From the NCBI RefSeq assembly GCF_000311785.1, contig NZ_HE978536.1, positions 1-52,308 on the forward strand: a stretch of 52,308 nucleotides of DNA. The letters are read 5' to 3'. Of this stretch, positions 42,718-50,620 are shown piece after piece; within the stretch, counting starts at the first letter, position 1, and each line of letters begins with the position of its first letter. The DNA comes from Brevibacillus massiliensis (GTDB lineage Bacteria > Bacillota > Bacilli > Brevibacillales > Brevibacillaceae). The notes beneath the pieces are model-generated. The model was not told the origin of the DNA and did no database searches. It saw only the letters and a list, made by a program, of their open reading frames with translations. The translations under genes were made by a program, and so were the position numbers.

Positions 42718-43749
42718 GTGATCGCTAGATGGCGCCGAGAAATCGAGCGGATACGTCAGACGACCAGCCTGCCAATCGAATTGGTTCGTTGTTCCCCGAG
42801 TGAGTGGGAGGCGGAGAGGCAGCAGTACGAACGTGCGGGCGGAAAAATCGTTATAAGCGAAGTCACTAAGGCGGAGGTCTGGTTCGTCGGCGTCAGCCCG
42901 GAGGCATGGCCAAAGCCTGCCCTGGCGTTGTTGAATCTGCTGTTACATCATGAGCCGGATCAGGCTGAGCCCGATAAGGAAAGTGTTCAAGCCTGGCTGA
43001 AGGCCTGTTACATGGGGCAAACCCCGGCTGTTCCCATCCAGCTGCAAACGCCGTGGAACTGGGTTGACGAGCGGGCCTGTTTTCTCCTGGAGCGGACCAT
43101 GCCGGAGAGAAGCGGCCATGCCGCAGCGTGGCTGGCGCTGCTGACCGATTTTTTTGACGCGGGACAAAAGCTGGAGCTGTATCCCCTGACCGACACCGCT
43201 GCCCTTCTGCTGCTGCCGCTCTCCCTGCTGTCTGAAGTCAGGACGGATACGGACACAGGAGAACCGCCCGGGCAGTCCCTGCTGGAGTGGGCCGCCGGCA
43301 TACACGATCTGATTTCGACGGAGGCGATGGAGAACGCGAGAGTCTTTGTAGCGCCGCCGATCGGGCAGCCTGAGCAGCTTGCCGCAGCGCTACGCGAGCT
43401 GGCTTCCCTGTCGCGTGCCGTAAAACGCTTCCTGCCCAAAACGATGGTCGCCGCGACCTGGCAGTACCGCCTGGAGATGTGGGCTGCCGAGCTGCCGGAT
43501 CAGGCCGCCATGATGATCAGCCAAACACTGCCGTGGTCGATGCGGCTGTCGGCGGAACAGCGGGAAACGCTAGCGGCGCTCTGCTCCCACAACTTAAATA
43601 TAAGTGAGACGGCCCGCGCGTTATACATTCACCGCAATACGCTGCTCTACCGCCTGGACAAACTGAAAGAGACGACCGGATTGGATCCGCGCCAATTCTC
43701 CGACGCGCTGCTGCTGCGCCTGGCCTTGCTGTTTAGTCAAAACCGCTAA
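42718..43749 (+). CDS. PucR/CdaR-type transcription regulator
   Basis: 343 residues. The C-terminal 70 residues carry the PucR helix-turn-helix (HTH_30): LCSHNLNISETARALYIHRN then TLLYRLDKLKETTGL. The N-terminal 270 residues form an unclassified sensor region; no GAF or PAS motif is plain, and two Leu-rich helices (ALLLLPLSLL) look buried, not membrane-spanning. It probably controls neighbouring transport genes, since it lies 105 nt ahead of the MsmX-type ATPase gene. Effector unknown. GTG start five nt after GGAGGT. Confidence 0.85.
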   Translation: MIARWRREIERIRQTTSLPIELVRCSPSEWEAERQQYERAGGKIVISEVTKAEVWFVGVSPEAWPKPALALLNLLLHHEPDQAEPDKESVQAWLKACYMGQTPAVPIQLQTPWNWVDERACFLLERTMPERSGHAAAWLALLTDFFDAGQKLELYPLTDTAALLLLPLSLLSEVRTDTDTGEPPGQSLLEWAAGIHDLISTEAMENARVFVAPPIGQPEQLAAALRELASLSRAVKRFLPKTMVAATWQYRLEMWAAELPDQAAMMISQTLPWSMRLSAEQRETLAALCSHNLNISETARALYIHRNTLLYRLDKLKETTGLDPRQFSDALLLRLALLFSQNR

Positions 43750-43854
43750 GCAAATTTGTGCAGAATCGCCATAGAGACCGCCGCCCGTATTTCGCTATAG
43801 TAAGAGTGAGAAAATTCGGACGGGTCCGTACCTATCCGTGGGGAGGGAGCATAC

Positions 43855-44967
43855 ATGGCAGAAGTACGCCTGCATCACGTGTTTAAGCGTTATGGAAACG
43901 TCACGGCTGTAAATGACTTTCATCTGGACATAAAGGATCGGGAATTCCTCGTTTTAGTCGGCCCGTCCGGCTGCGGCAAATCGACCACGCTGCGGATGGT
44001 CGCCGGATTGGAGGATATTTCCGAAGGCGATCTGTACATTGGCAATCGCCGCGTCAATGACGTGGCACCAAAGGACCGCGACATTGCGATGGTATTCCAG
44101 AGCTATGCGCTCTACCCGCACATGAACGTCTATGAGAACATGGCCTTCGGCTTAAAACTGCGCAAGTTCTCCAAAACTGAGATCGACAGCCGGATCAAAG
44201 AGACGGCGCGGATCCTCGACATCGCGCATTTGCTGGACCGCAAGCCAAAAGCGCTCTCCGGCGGCCAGCGGCAGCGGGTGGCGCTCGGTCGGGCAATCGT
44301 TCGCGAGCCGCAGGTCTTTTTGATGGACGAACCGCTTTCCAACCTCGACGCCAAGCTGCGCGTACAGATGCGTACGGAGATTGCCAAGCTTCATCAGCGC
44401 CTGGAGACGACCGTCATCTACGTCACCCACGATCAGACGGAAGCGATGACGATGGGCGACCGGATCGTCGTCATGGAGGACGGACTGATTCAACAGGTAG
44501 CGACGACAAACGATATCTACAACCACCCCGTCAACCAGTTTGTCGCCAGCTTCATCGGTTCGCCCAACATGAACTTCATCACGGGACGGACGCGCGAGGA
44601 AGCAGGCAAGGTCTGGTTTGCGGCGAGAGGGATCGACATTCAATTTCCGGACGATCAGGCTCAGCTGCTCAGGAAAAACGGGTATGTCGGAAAAGAAATA
44701 ACCTTCGGCATCCGCCCGGAGGACATTTACCGCGACAACCAGTTTATTACAGCCAACCCGTTTCAAAGCGTCTTCCAAGCAGAAGTCGATGTCGTGGAGA
44801 ACATGGGCTCCGAGCTGTACGTCTACTTCAACAACATCGGCAATTCGCAGATGGTGGCCCGCGTAGACGCCCGCGAAGGACTGCGCCCGAAGATGACCGT
44901 CACACTCGGGATGGACCTGTCCAAATGCCACGTGTTTGACGCCGAATCAGAGATCGCTCTTTTTTAA
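43855..44967 (+). CDS. msmX: Multi-sugar ABC transporter ATPase (MsmX/UgpC type)
   Basis: Energises one or more carbohydrate importers; in B. subtilis one MsmX serves several. 370 residues. Walker A GPSGCGKST (about 38-46), Q-loop, signature LSGGQRQR, Walker B VFLMDEPLSNLD, H-loop YVTHDQTEA. The last third (about 235-370) is the OB/TOBE regulatory domain of the MalK/UgpC group. No cognate binding protein or permease genes lie nearby, supporting a shared role. ATG after GGGGAGGGA. Confidence 0.93.
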   Translation: MAEVRLHHVFKRYGNVTAVNDFHLDIKDREFLVLVGPSGCGKSTTLRMVAGLEDISEGDLYIGNRRVNDVAPKDRDIAMVFQSYALYPHMNVYENMAFGLKLRKFSKTEIDSRIKETARILDIAHLLDRKPKALSGGQRQRVALGRAIVREPQVFLMDEPLSNLDAKLRVQMRTEIAKLHQRLETTVIYVTHDQTEAMTMGDRIVVMEDGLIQQVATTNDIYNHPVNQFVASFIGSPNMNFITGRTREEAGKVWFAARGIDIQFPDDQAQLLRKNGYVGKEITFGIRPEDIYRDNQFITANPFQSVFQAEVDVVENMGSELYVYFNNIGNSQMVARVDAREGLRPKMTVTLGMDLSKCHVFDAESEIALF

Positions 44968-45127
44968 AGGAAAACCTTCCTCTCCAGTATTCCCCGCCAG
45001 GTAATCGTTATCCACGCGGTTCCGGCCCGCTCCCGCCTCTTTGGCGATGTTCAGCGCCTCCAGAACGTCCTGGTTCGACCCGGAATGGGATATGCCGCCG
45101 AACAGCCCGGTCCGTAAAACTCACTCC
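44947..45127 (-). pseudogene. Tail fragment of a GGDEF (diguanylate cyclase) domain
   Basis: The minus strand reads LRTGLFGGISHSGSNQDVLE, then ALNIAKEAGAGRNRVDNDY, before a stop at 44947-44949. This resembles the end of GGDEF domains (SxGIS...LLxxADxALYxAKxxGRNRV) with a small insertion or slip at AGAG. No catalytic GG(D/E)EF part is present. It overlaps the end of the MsmX-type gene by 21 nt on the opposite strand. Confidence 0.45.
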
Positions 45128-45201
45128 CCTGTTTTTTCCTTCATAAACTCTTTGCCGGCGTAGCAGGATATACCTACTTAAGAGTGTAGGGAGTGAGTCT
45201 G

Positions 45202-46614
45202 GTGAGAGCAATCGCCGCCGTTTTGGTGGCTGCTGTGCTGGTCGTACTTGTTGCGATTCCCGTTCAGCGCTACCGCGTGCAAGAGTACAATGAACCCCAT
45301 CCATCCGTCACCTCCATTCGTTCCGATATTCCCCGGATCAACTACATCGAACAAGTGCGGGACATTAGACGGCAGGTTGAGAGCAGGCCTCATATTAAAA
45401 AGATCCACCACAACGAACGGGACCGCAGTCACTACGTGGAACACGAGATTGTCGTCCGCTTCTCTCCGCGGCCCGATCAGGCGACCATCAAAAAGATCCT
45501 GGGGAAGGTAGACGGCAAAATCAAGCGCGATTACGGAGAAGCGATGATCATCAAGTCGAATTCGAAGACCACAAAAGAGATGATGAAGGTGTTTGCCGAG
45601 CATCCCGATTCCGTATACGCCGAGCCCAACTACTTGCTGTTGCCCAACGTGGTTCCGAACGACACCTACTATCCGCGTTACCAATGGAATTTGCCAATGA
45701 TCGGCATGGAGGAAGGCTGGAACATAACGGAAGGAAGCACAGACGTCATCATCGCCGTGGTCGACACCGGCATCGACTTGAAGCACCCGGAATTCAAGGG
45801 CAAGCTGGTCCCCGGCTACAACTTCATAGACGATAACGACGTGCCGATGGACGACAACGGACACGGGACCCACGTCTCCGGCATCATCGCTGCCCGCACC
45901 AACAACAACGCCGGGATTGCCGGCATGTCGTGGAAGAGCAAAATCATGCCGGTCAAAGCAATTGGCGCGGACGGTTCCGGTTCGGCGTTTGACATTGCCC
46001 AGGGCATACGCTTTGCAACAGACAACGGCGCCGACGTCATCAATCTGAGCGTCGGCAACTACACCTCATCCGCGGCATTGCGGGAAGCCTGCCGATACGC
46101 TTTCGACAACAATGTCATCCTCGTTGCCGCCTCCGGCAACGACGACTCCGACCAGCCGGGTTATCCAGCCGCTTATCCGGAAGTGATGGGCGTGGCGGCA
46201 GTCGATCACCTCAAAGCCCGGGCCGATTTCTCCAACTACGGCGATTACGTCGATGTGGCCGCTCCCGGCGTCGACATACCCAGTACCTATATCGAGAGCG
46301 ATTACGCTGCCTTGTCTGGCACATCGATGGCATGTCCGCACGTATCCGCCTTTGCTTCCCTGATCCGATCTGTCAGCCCCGGGATGAAAAACAGCGAAGT
46401 CATGCGCCTGATCCGGGAGACGGCCACCGATCTTGGCAGGCCGGGCAAGGATCCGGAGTACGGATACGGACTGATCAACGTCAATGCCGCACTCTCTCAA
46501 CTGCAGGCAGTGGAAGCGCCGCCCGTTCAGCAGTCGACTGATGAAAGACAGTATAACGGCGGCATCGGCGGGTTTATCAGCCGTTTTTTACACCGGCTTG
46601 GTTTTGGGCTGTAG
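45202..46614 (+). CDS. Subtilisin-like serine protease (S8), membrane-anchored or secreted
   Basis: 470 residues. An N-terminal hydrophobic segment (about 3-20) is a signal/anchor. A propeptide-like region follows (about 80-145, VVRFSPRPDQATIKKILGKV). The S8 catalytic triad is Asp188 (VVDTGID), His221 (GHGTHVSG) and Ser375 (GTSMACPH). The C-terminus has a glycine-rich amphipathic end (GGIGGFISRFLHRLGFGL). Resembles Bacillus thermitase/Vpr-like cell-associated proteases. The GTG at 45202 has AGGGAG eight nt upstream; the earlier GTG at 45193 overlaps that site. Confidence 0.92.
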   Translation: MRAIAAVLVAAVLVVLVAIPVQRYRVQEYNEPHPSVTSIRSDIPRINYIEQVRDIRRQVESRPHIKKIHHNERDRSHYVEHEIVVRFSPRPDQATIKKILGKVDGKIKRDYGEAMIIKSNSKTTKEMMKVFAEHPDSVYAEPNYLLLPNVVPNDTYYPRYQWNLPMIGMEEGWNITEGSTDVIIAVVDTGIDLKHPEFKGKLVPGYNFIDDNDVPMDDNGHGTHVSGIIAARTNNNAGIAGMSWKSKIMPVKAIGADGSGSAFDIAQGIRFATDNGADVINLSVGNYTSSAALREACRYAFDNNVILVAASGNDDSDQPGYPAAYPEVMGVAAVDHLKARADFSNYGDYVDVAAPGVDIPSTYIESDYAALSGTSMACPHVSAFASLIRSVSPGMKNSEVMRLIRETATDLGRPGKDPEYGYGLINVNAALSQLQAVEAPPVQQSTDERQYNGGIGGFISRFLHRLGFGL

Positions 46615-46625
46615 CGAAAAAACGG

Positions 46626-46657
46626 GCAGGTTCATGTTTTGCATGAGCCTGCTTTTT
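46626..46657 (+). terminator. Terminator of the S8 protease gene
   Basis: GCAGGTTCATG pairs with CATGAGCCTGC around TTTTG, followed by TTTTT. Confidence 0.88.
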
Positions 46658-46754
46658 ACGAACCCGGAAAATGTCGTGAAAAATTTTCTGAATATTTATA
46701 AAAAGATGTTGTGTTCCGACCCGGCAAAATTGTATACTATTACTGCTGGCATAC

Positions 46755-46779
46755 AAAAAAGCAGCTCCATGGGAGCTGC
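46755..46779 (-). terminator. Terminator of the YpuI-like gene
   Basis: Minus strand: GCAGCTCC and GGAGCTGC around a 3-nt loop, followed by TTTTTT. Stem is perfect. Confidence 0.88.
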
Positions 46780-46792
46780 GGTTTACTGATGA

Positions 46793-47299
46793 TCAAACGG
46801 ATGAGATCATTTGATTCGAAGGAATAGTATTATCACTCTCAAAGTAGTGCAGTTCATTGCGCATTTGCTCGAACGTCCTGGAAAGGTAAAGCGTTAAATG
46901 GCGAAGCTCAGGCGTTACCTCTTTGGAGAAAACAATCGGATCTTCTCCCGTATAGCCCATCCGGCTGTTCTCGTCGTACACTTCCCCTTTGGGATAGTAG
47001 AAGCAGTTGATGCAGGTGTGGTAAACGTTGTACAGCACTTCTTGAGCGAACTCCTCGCTAAAGCGGGCCCGCCGGAGACAGACACCCACTTTTTCGTAGG
47101 CATTCTCCGAATTGACGAGCAGATGGCGCAAGTCGGAAAGGTAGCTCCGATAATAAGCTTCGTACTCCTCCGGATCGCCGCTTTGCTTGACCAACTCCGA
47201 CAGCGTCACCTGGTTGAGAAAGCGCTCCAACTCCATGCTTACCTTTTTTAACCGCCGAAAAGTCTCTTCACACAGCAATTTCAAGTGAGTTCCAGACAT
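46793..47299 (-). CDS. YpuI-family (DUF3907) protein
   Basis: 168 residues, soluble and mostly helical (LCEETFRRLKKVSMELERFL, LSDLRHLLVNSENAYEKVGV). Conserved-looking CINCFYYPKGEVYDENSR with two cysteines in the middle and FEQMRNELHYFE at the end. I match this to DUF3907/YpuI, a Bacillales protein of unknown function that is transcribed with spore-related loci; the assignment is from memory of the family pattern. ATG follows AAGGAGG. Single-gene unit. Confidence 0.6.
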   Translation of the reverse strand: MSGTHLKLLCEETFRRLKKVSMELERFLNQVTLSELVKQSGDPEEYEAYYRSYLSDLRHLLVNSENAYEKVGVCLRRARFSEEFAQEVLYNVYHTCINCFYYPKGEVYDENSRMGYTGEDPIVFSKEVTPELRHLTLYLSRTFEQMRNELHYFESDNTIPSNQMISSV

Positions 47300-47383
47300 G
47301 GGTACCTCCTTGGGAAGAGAAATGTTAAATTAGTTCCTTTTCTATTTTATGAAACCCCTTTCAAAGATACAAGGCTTTTCTTT

Positions 47384-48571
47384 TTACAAGTTTTGCATGG
47401 TCGACAGGTTTTCCACCGGCTCGATTGCCCGCTTACGATTCCATAAATACGCGAGAAATGCGGAAAATATGCCGATCATCGCCATGAGACAAAGCACGAG
47501 CAGATCTTGTCGAATATAGTCGAATCCGTGCCCTTTCGTCAAAATTTCCCGAACGGCGTGCAAAAAATACGTAAGCGGAAGCGATTTGCTGATTCCGGCA
47601 ATCACCGGCGTCATGGACATGGTCGGCCAGGTGTAGCCGGAAAGCATGAACGACGGGACGGCGATCAGCATGGCTACCTGCGTCGCCTGCAGTTGATTGG
47701 GCGAGAAGAAGGAAATCGCGAGGCCCAATGCCAAAACCGCCGCGTTAAAGACGATACCCGCCAGTATCAGCCAGAGCGGATTGCCGTAGAAGGGAATCTG
47801 AAATCCCTTTAACAGCAAGGTGTACGTGATCAACAGGCTGAAGGTGGACAAGATCAGGTAGGGAAGCATTTTTCCTGCCAGCAATTGACCAAAGCTGTGT
47901 TCCCGAATCGTTTGCTGCCAGGTTCCCGCTTCCTTCTCCCGCGTCACAGCGATGGCGATGCCAAGGAAGACGACCTGCTGCAGCACCGTCCCGCCGAGCC
48001 CGAATACCATGAACGACAAATAGCTGAACGTCGGATTGTACAGGACGCGGTAGCGATAATCAATTCCGGTTAGAAAGCTCTTCCCCTGCTCGCCCCACTC
48101 CCCTTTGGCCTCAAGCTGCTTCAGCGTGACGCTGGCAGATACCGTCTTGACGATCGTGCTCGCGGCGCGGACAGCCGTATTGGAGATCATCAGATTGCTG
48201 CCGTCGATGATCGTCAATACTTCCGTTTGCTGCCCCCGCTTCAACTTGTCTGACAGGCCGGCCGGGATGATGATTCCGACGTAATCCTCCCCCGCATCAA
48301 TCCGCCGGTTCAATTCTGCCTCACTGTTTACCATGTCTGAGACGGCAAAAGTCTGATCCTGGTCAAAAGCGCGAATCAACTCCCTGCTCAGCTCCGACTG
48401 GTCGGCATCAAGGACGACCGTCGGCAGTTCCATCACCCTTCGTTCGCTGTAGAGGAATCCGAACAGCGTCGTATAGAGCAGTGGGACGATAAGCATCACC
48501 AGTACGATCGTCCGGTTGGCAAATATGGACCGCCACTCGTTTAGAAAGAGTTGGGAAAGTTTGCTATTCAC
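47384..48571 (-). CDS. ABC-2 type transporter permease
   Basis: 395 residues: one N-terminal membrane helix (about 18-40), a large external loop (about 40-170), then five helices from 185 to 385. This is the YhgE/YbhR-type ABC-2 permease layout used for drug or cell-surface export. GTG start overlaps the end of the HlyD gene by 8 nt, implying coupled translation. No ATPase gene is present beside it; the ABC ATPase must be elsewhere or the pair works with another partner. Confidence 0.88.
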   Translation of the reverse strand: MNSKLSQLFLNEWRSIFANRTIVLVMLIVPLLYTTLFGFLYSERRVMELPTVVLDADQSELSRELIRAFDQDQTFAVSDMVNSEAELNRRIDAGEDYVGIIIPAGLSDKLKRGQQTEVLTIIDGSNLMISNTAVRAASTIVKTVSASVTLKQLEAKGEWGEQGKSFLTGIDYRYRVLYNPTFSYLSFMVFGLGGTVLQQVVFLGIAIAVTREKEAGTWQQTIREHSFGQLLAGKMLPYLILSTFSLLITYTLLLKGFQIPFYGNPLWLILAGIVFNAAVLALGLAISFFSPNQLQATQVAMLIAVPSFMLSGYTWPTMSMTPVIAGISKSLPLTYFLHAVREILTKGHGFDYIRQDLLVLCLMAMIGIFSAFLAYLWNRKRAIEPVENLSTMQNL

Positions 48572-49751
48572 CGCTTCTCTCCCCTTCTAACCGCCATTCA
48601 ACCGTAAGTCCTGGCCGAAGTCCCGTCCCGGCGACGTCAAACTTGACCTGGAAGGCGCGAATATCGCGATCTCCCAACTCCTGCGTCGCCCTTTTTACGG
48701 CGAAATCAGCAGCCGGCGATATCGCCAAAACCTTGGCCTGCACCTCTTTTTGCAGCGCCGGCACATACAGTGTCTGCTGATCTCCTGCTTGCAAATGGCC
48801 CAGTTGATTTTCATCGACGTACAATTTGACGAACAGGTCCGCGTCAGACTGAATCGTCACGATCGCCGCACCTTGGGCGACGAGCTCGCCGCGTTCCGCC
48901 ATCACCGATTTGACGGTTCCCGCTATGGGTGAGGTCAACTTCGTATTGCGCAAGTAGGCCTCCATTTCGTCCAGCACTCCTTTGGCCTGTTTTACGCCTG
49001 CATCCGCCGATTTGACGTCCGATTCCCGCACACCCACCTGGCCGCGTCCCGCAACAGCCTGTTCGTAGGCGGCTTGTGCCTGCTCCCATTGCGCCTTGGC
49101 TGCATTCACCTGCTCCTGGCGGGCACCGCTCTGTGCCATTGCCAGCTGCTCCTGGGTTGCCGCAAGTTCAGCCGCTGCTTTTTCGTACCCGGCCTGCGCT
49201 TCCTCTACCTGAACCAGGGGAACCGCACCCTCGGCCAGCAGAGTCTGCATCCGTTTCAAGTTGTTCTCGGCTGTTTCCTTCGCCGTTTGCGCCGCCTTCA
49301 GTTTGGCCTGAAGCTGCGAGATTTCCTCAGGGCGGGCGCCGTTTTTATTCGCTTCATACTGTGCTTTGGCTGCAGCGACAGCGGCTTTTGCCTGGGCGAT
49401 TTGCGCATCAGACGTCTGGGCTGTGACGCTTACCCCTTGTTTGGCTTGCTCCCACTTTGCCAAAGCCAGCTCGTAAGCCGCCTTCGCCTGGTCCCGTTTT
49501 GCGAGCAGTTCGTCACTTGTCAGCTTCGCCACAAGCTGCCCCTCGGTTACGTGGTCGCCTTCCTTCACCGTGATCTCCTCGATCTGTCCGCTCATTTTAA
49601 AGGCCAGATTCACTTCCGTTCCTTCCACGACCCCGGTCACCTGTTGGTTCAACTGACCTACTGCGCTGCCGGGCGCCAGCAAATAGAACGTCAGCACGGC
49701 AATACACACCAAAAAAGCAGCCACACCGATCCACGCTTTTCGTTTGTTCAT
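48564..49751 (-). CDS. HlyD/membrane-fusion protein
   Basis: 395 residues. One N-terminal membrane anchor (about 7-27), biotinyl-lipoyl-like domain (GVVEGTEVNLAFKMSGQIEE), then a long Ala/Gln-rich coiled coil (about 85-245, AQAKAAVAAAKAQYEANK repeats) and a C-terminal beta-barrel domain (AGTVKSVMAERGELVAQGAA). In Gram-positives these proteins link an export permease to the cell surface. ATG 49751 follows GGGAGAAG. Middle gene of the TetR-HlyD-permease unit. Confidence 0.9.
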   Translation of the reverse strand: MNKRKAWIGVAAFLVCIAVLTFYLLAPGSAVGQLNQQVTGVVEGTEVNLAFKMSGQIEEITVKEGDHVTEGQLVAKLTSDELLAKRDQAKAAYELALAKWEQAKQGVSVTAQTSDAQIAQAKAAVAAAKAQYEANKNGARPEEISQLQAKLKAAQTAKETAENNLKRMQTLLAEGAVPLVQVEEAQAGYEKAAAELAATQEQLAMAQSGARQEQVNAAKAQWEQAQAAYEQAVAGRGQVGVRESDVKSADAGVKQAKGVLDEMEAYLRNTKLTSPIAGTVKSVMAERGELVAQGAAIVTIQSDADLFVKLYVDENQLGHLQAGDQQTLYVPALQKEVQAKVLAISPAADFAVKRATQELGDRDIRAFQVKFDVAGTGLRPGLTVEWRLEGERSGE

Positions 49752-49788
49752 GTTTCTTCTCCCTCTCCCTCTTGTTCCTGTCTCTCGT

Positions 49789-50364
49789 TTACAGCCCCAA
49801 AGCCCCTTTGCACAGGGCAATCAACGTGGAGCGCGTCTCATCTGTGTACAGCGGTTCGCCCAAAAACAACCTGCGAAGCGCCGTAAACCCGATCATGCCA
49901 AACAGCGCCGATGTCAATGTCTGTGCATCCAGCTTGGGGTTTAGCATCCCTTCATCCTGCAGTTTGCGAAAATACGCTTCCATCGTGCCGAAGTAGTCGG
50001 CGAGAATCGAACGGACAAGCTCATCCCGCTCGCGGTCTCCGGAGCTGATATTTAACAGCAGCAAACACAGTTCCCGCTCGTTGTCGAAAAAGCGAAGATG
50101 CTCATCCATCAAGTGAAGCAGCCGCTCTTGAAGGGGGCGGGAAGTGTCTTTCATCGCCTCCGTAGCAGCGGCGATCAGCTTTTCCACCCCTTTGCGATTG
50201 ACGTAGACAAACAGCTCTTCCTTTGTTTTGAAGTGGTAATACAAGGTTCCTTTGGCCACCTGGGCGATATCGGCGATCGCATCCATGGAGGTTTCGCTGT
50301 ACCCGTTGGCAGCAAATGCCTGCAGGGCCCCTTGAGAGATCTGGTCTTTTTTTGTTCTGGCCAT
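49789..50364 (-). CDS. TetR-family regulator
   Basis: 191 residues. The N-terminal helix-turn-helix (about 8-52: ISQGALQAFAANGYSETSMD, AIADIAQVAKGTLYYHFKTK) is typical. The C-terminal ligand domain is of the QacR/FadR-like type, unclassified. It heads the export unit and 16 nt upstream of its start is a perfect 30-bp palindrome, the likely operator. It probably represses its own unit until an exported compound binds. Start ATG; ribosome site (GGTGA) is weak. Confidence 0.9.
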   Translation of the reverse strand: MARTKKDQISQGALQAFAANGYSETSMDAIADIAQVAKGTLYYHFKTKEELFVYVNRKGVEKLIAAATEAMKDTSRPLQERLLHLMDEHLRFFDNERELCLLLLNISSGDRERDELVRSILADYFGTMEAYFRKLQDEGMLNPKLDAQTLTSALFGMIGFTALRRLFLGEPLYTDETRSTLIALCKGALGL

Positions 50365-50380
50365 CCATTCACCAACTTTC

Positions 50381-50410
50381 GTTTTTGAACTGACTAGTCA
50401 GTTCAAAAAC
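50381..50410. promoter_or_regulatory. Perfect 30-bp palindrome, probable TetR operator
   Basis: The 15-bp half GTTTTTGAACTGACT is exactly repeated in reverse complement. It lies 16 nt upstream of the TetR start. The inner core TGACTAGTCA matches the TGACnnGTCA-like pattern of many TetR-family sites. No rho-independent run of T follows, so a terminator is unlikely. Confidence 0.75.
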
Positions 50411-50540
50411 CAGTATATCCAGATTCATCCTGTTCGTCAACACGACATCTTCGGGTGGAAGAGCAGTTCGGCACCTATTTCATCGTGCTGCCCAATCCGC
50501 TCTGCGGAGACTGGGAAACCTCCGAAATTCATTTTCTACG

Positions 50541-50589
50541 AAAAAAAAGAAAGCAAGATTAGAACAGAACTTCTTCTAACCTTGCTTTC
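50541..50589 (-). terminator. Terminator of the glycoside-hydrolase-like gene
   Basis: Minus strand: GAAAGCAAG and TTAGAA stems pair with TTCTAA and CTTGCTTTC, followed by eight T. The stretch 50411-50540 contains nothing else I can support. Confidence 0.88.
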
Positions 50590-50620
50590 CTTTGCTTTTT
50601 TGCTGCCGCATGAGACGTCT

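Noticed and set aside
46755-46779. Palindrome as a regulator site
   Set aside because: Perfect stem followed by a T-run on the minus strand right after a stop codon, so a terminator explains it.
50455-50550. Short plus-strand frame (VEEQFGTYFIVLPNPLCGDW...) ahead of the last terminator
   Set aside because: Protein-like in places and might be the tail of a lost gene, but it has no start signal or identifiable family and runs into a terminator of the opposite strand.
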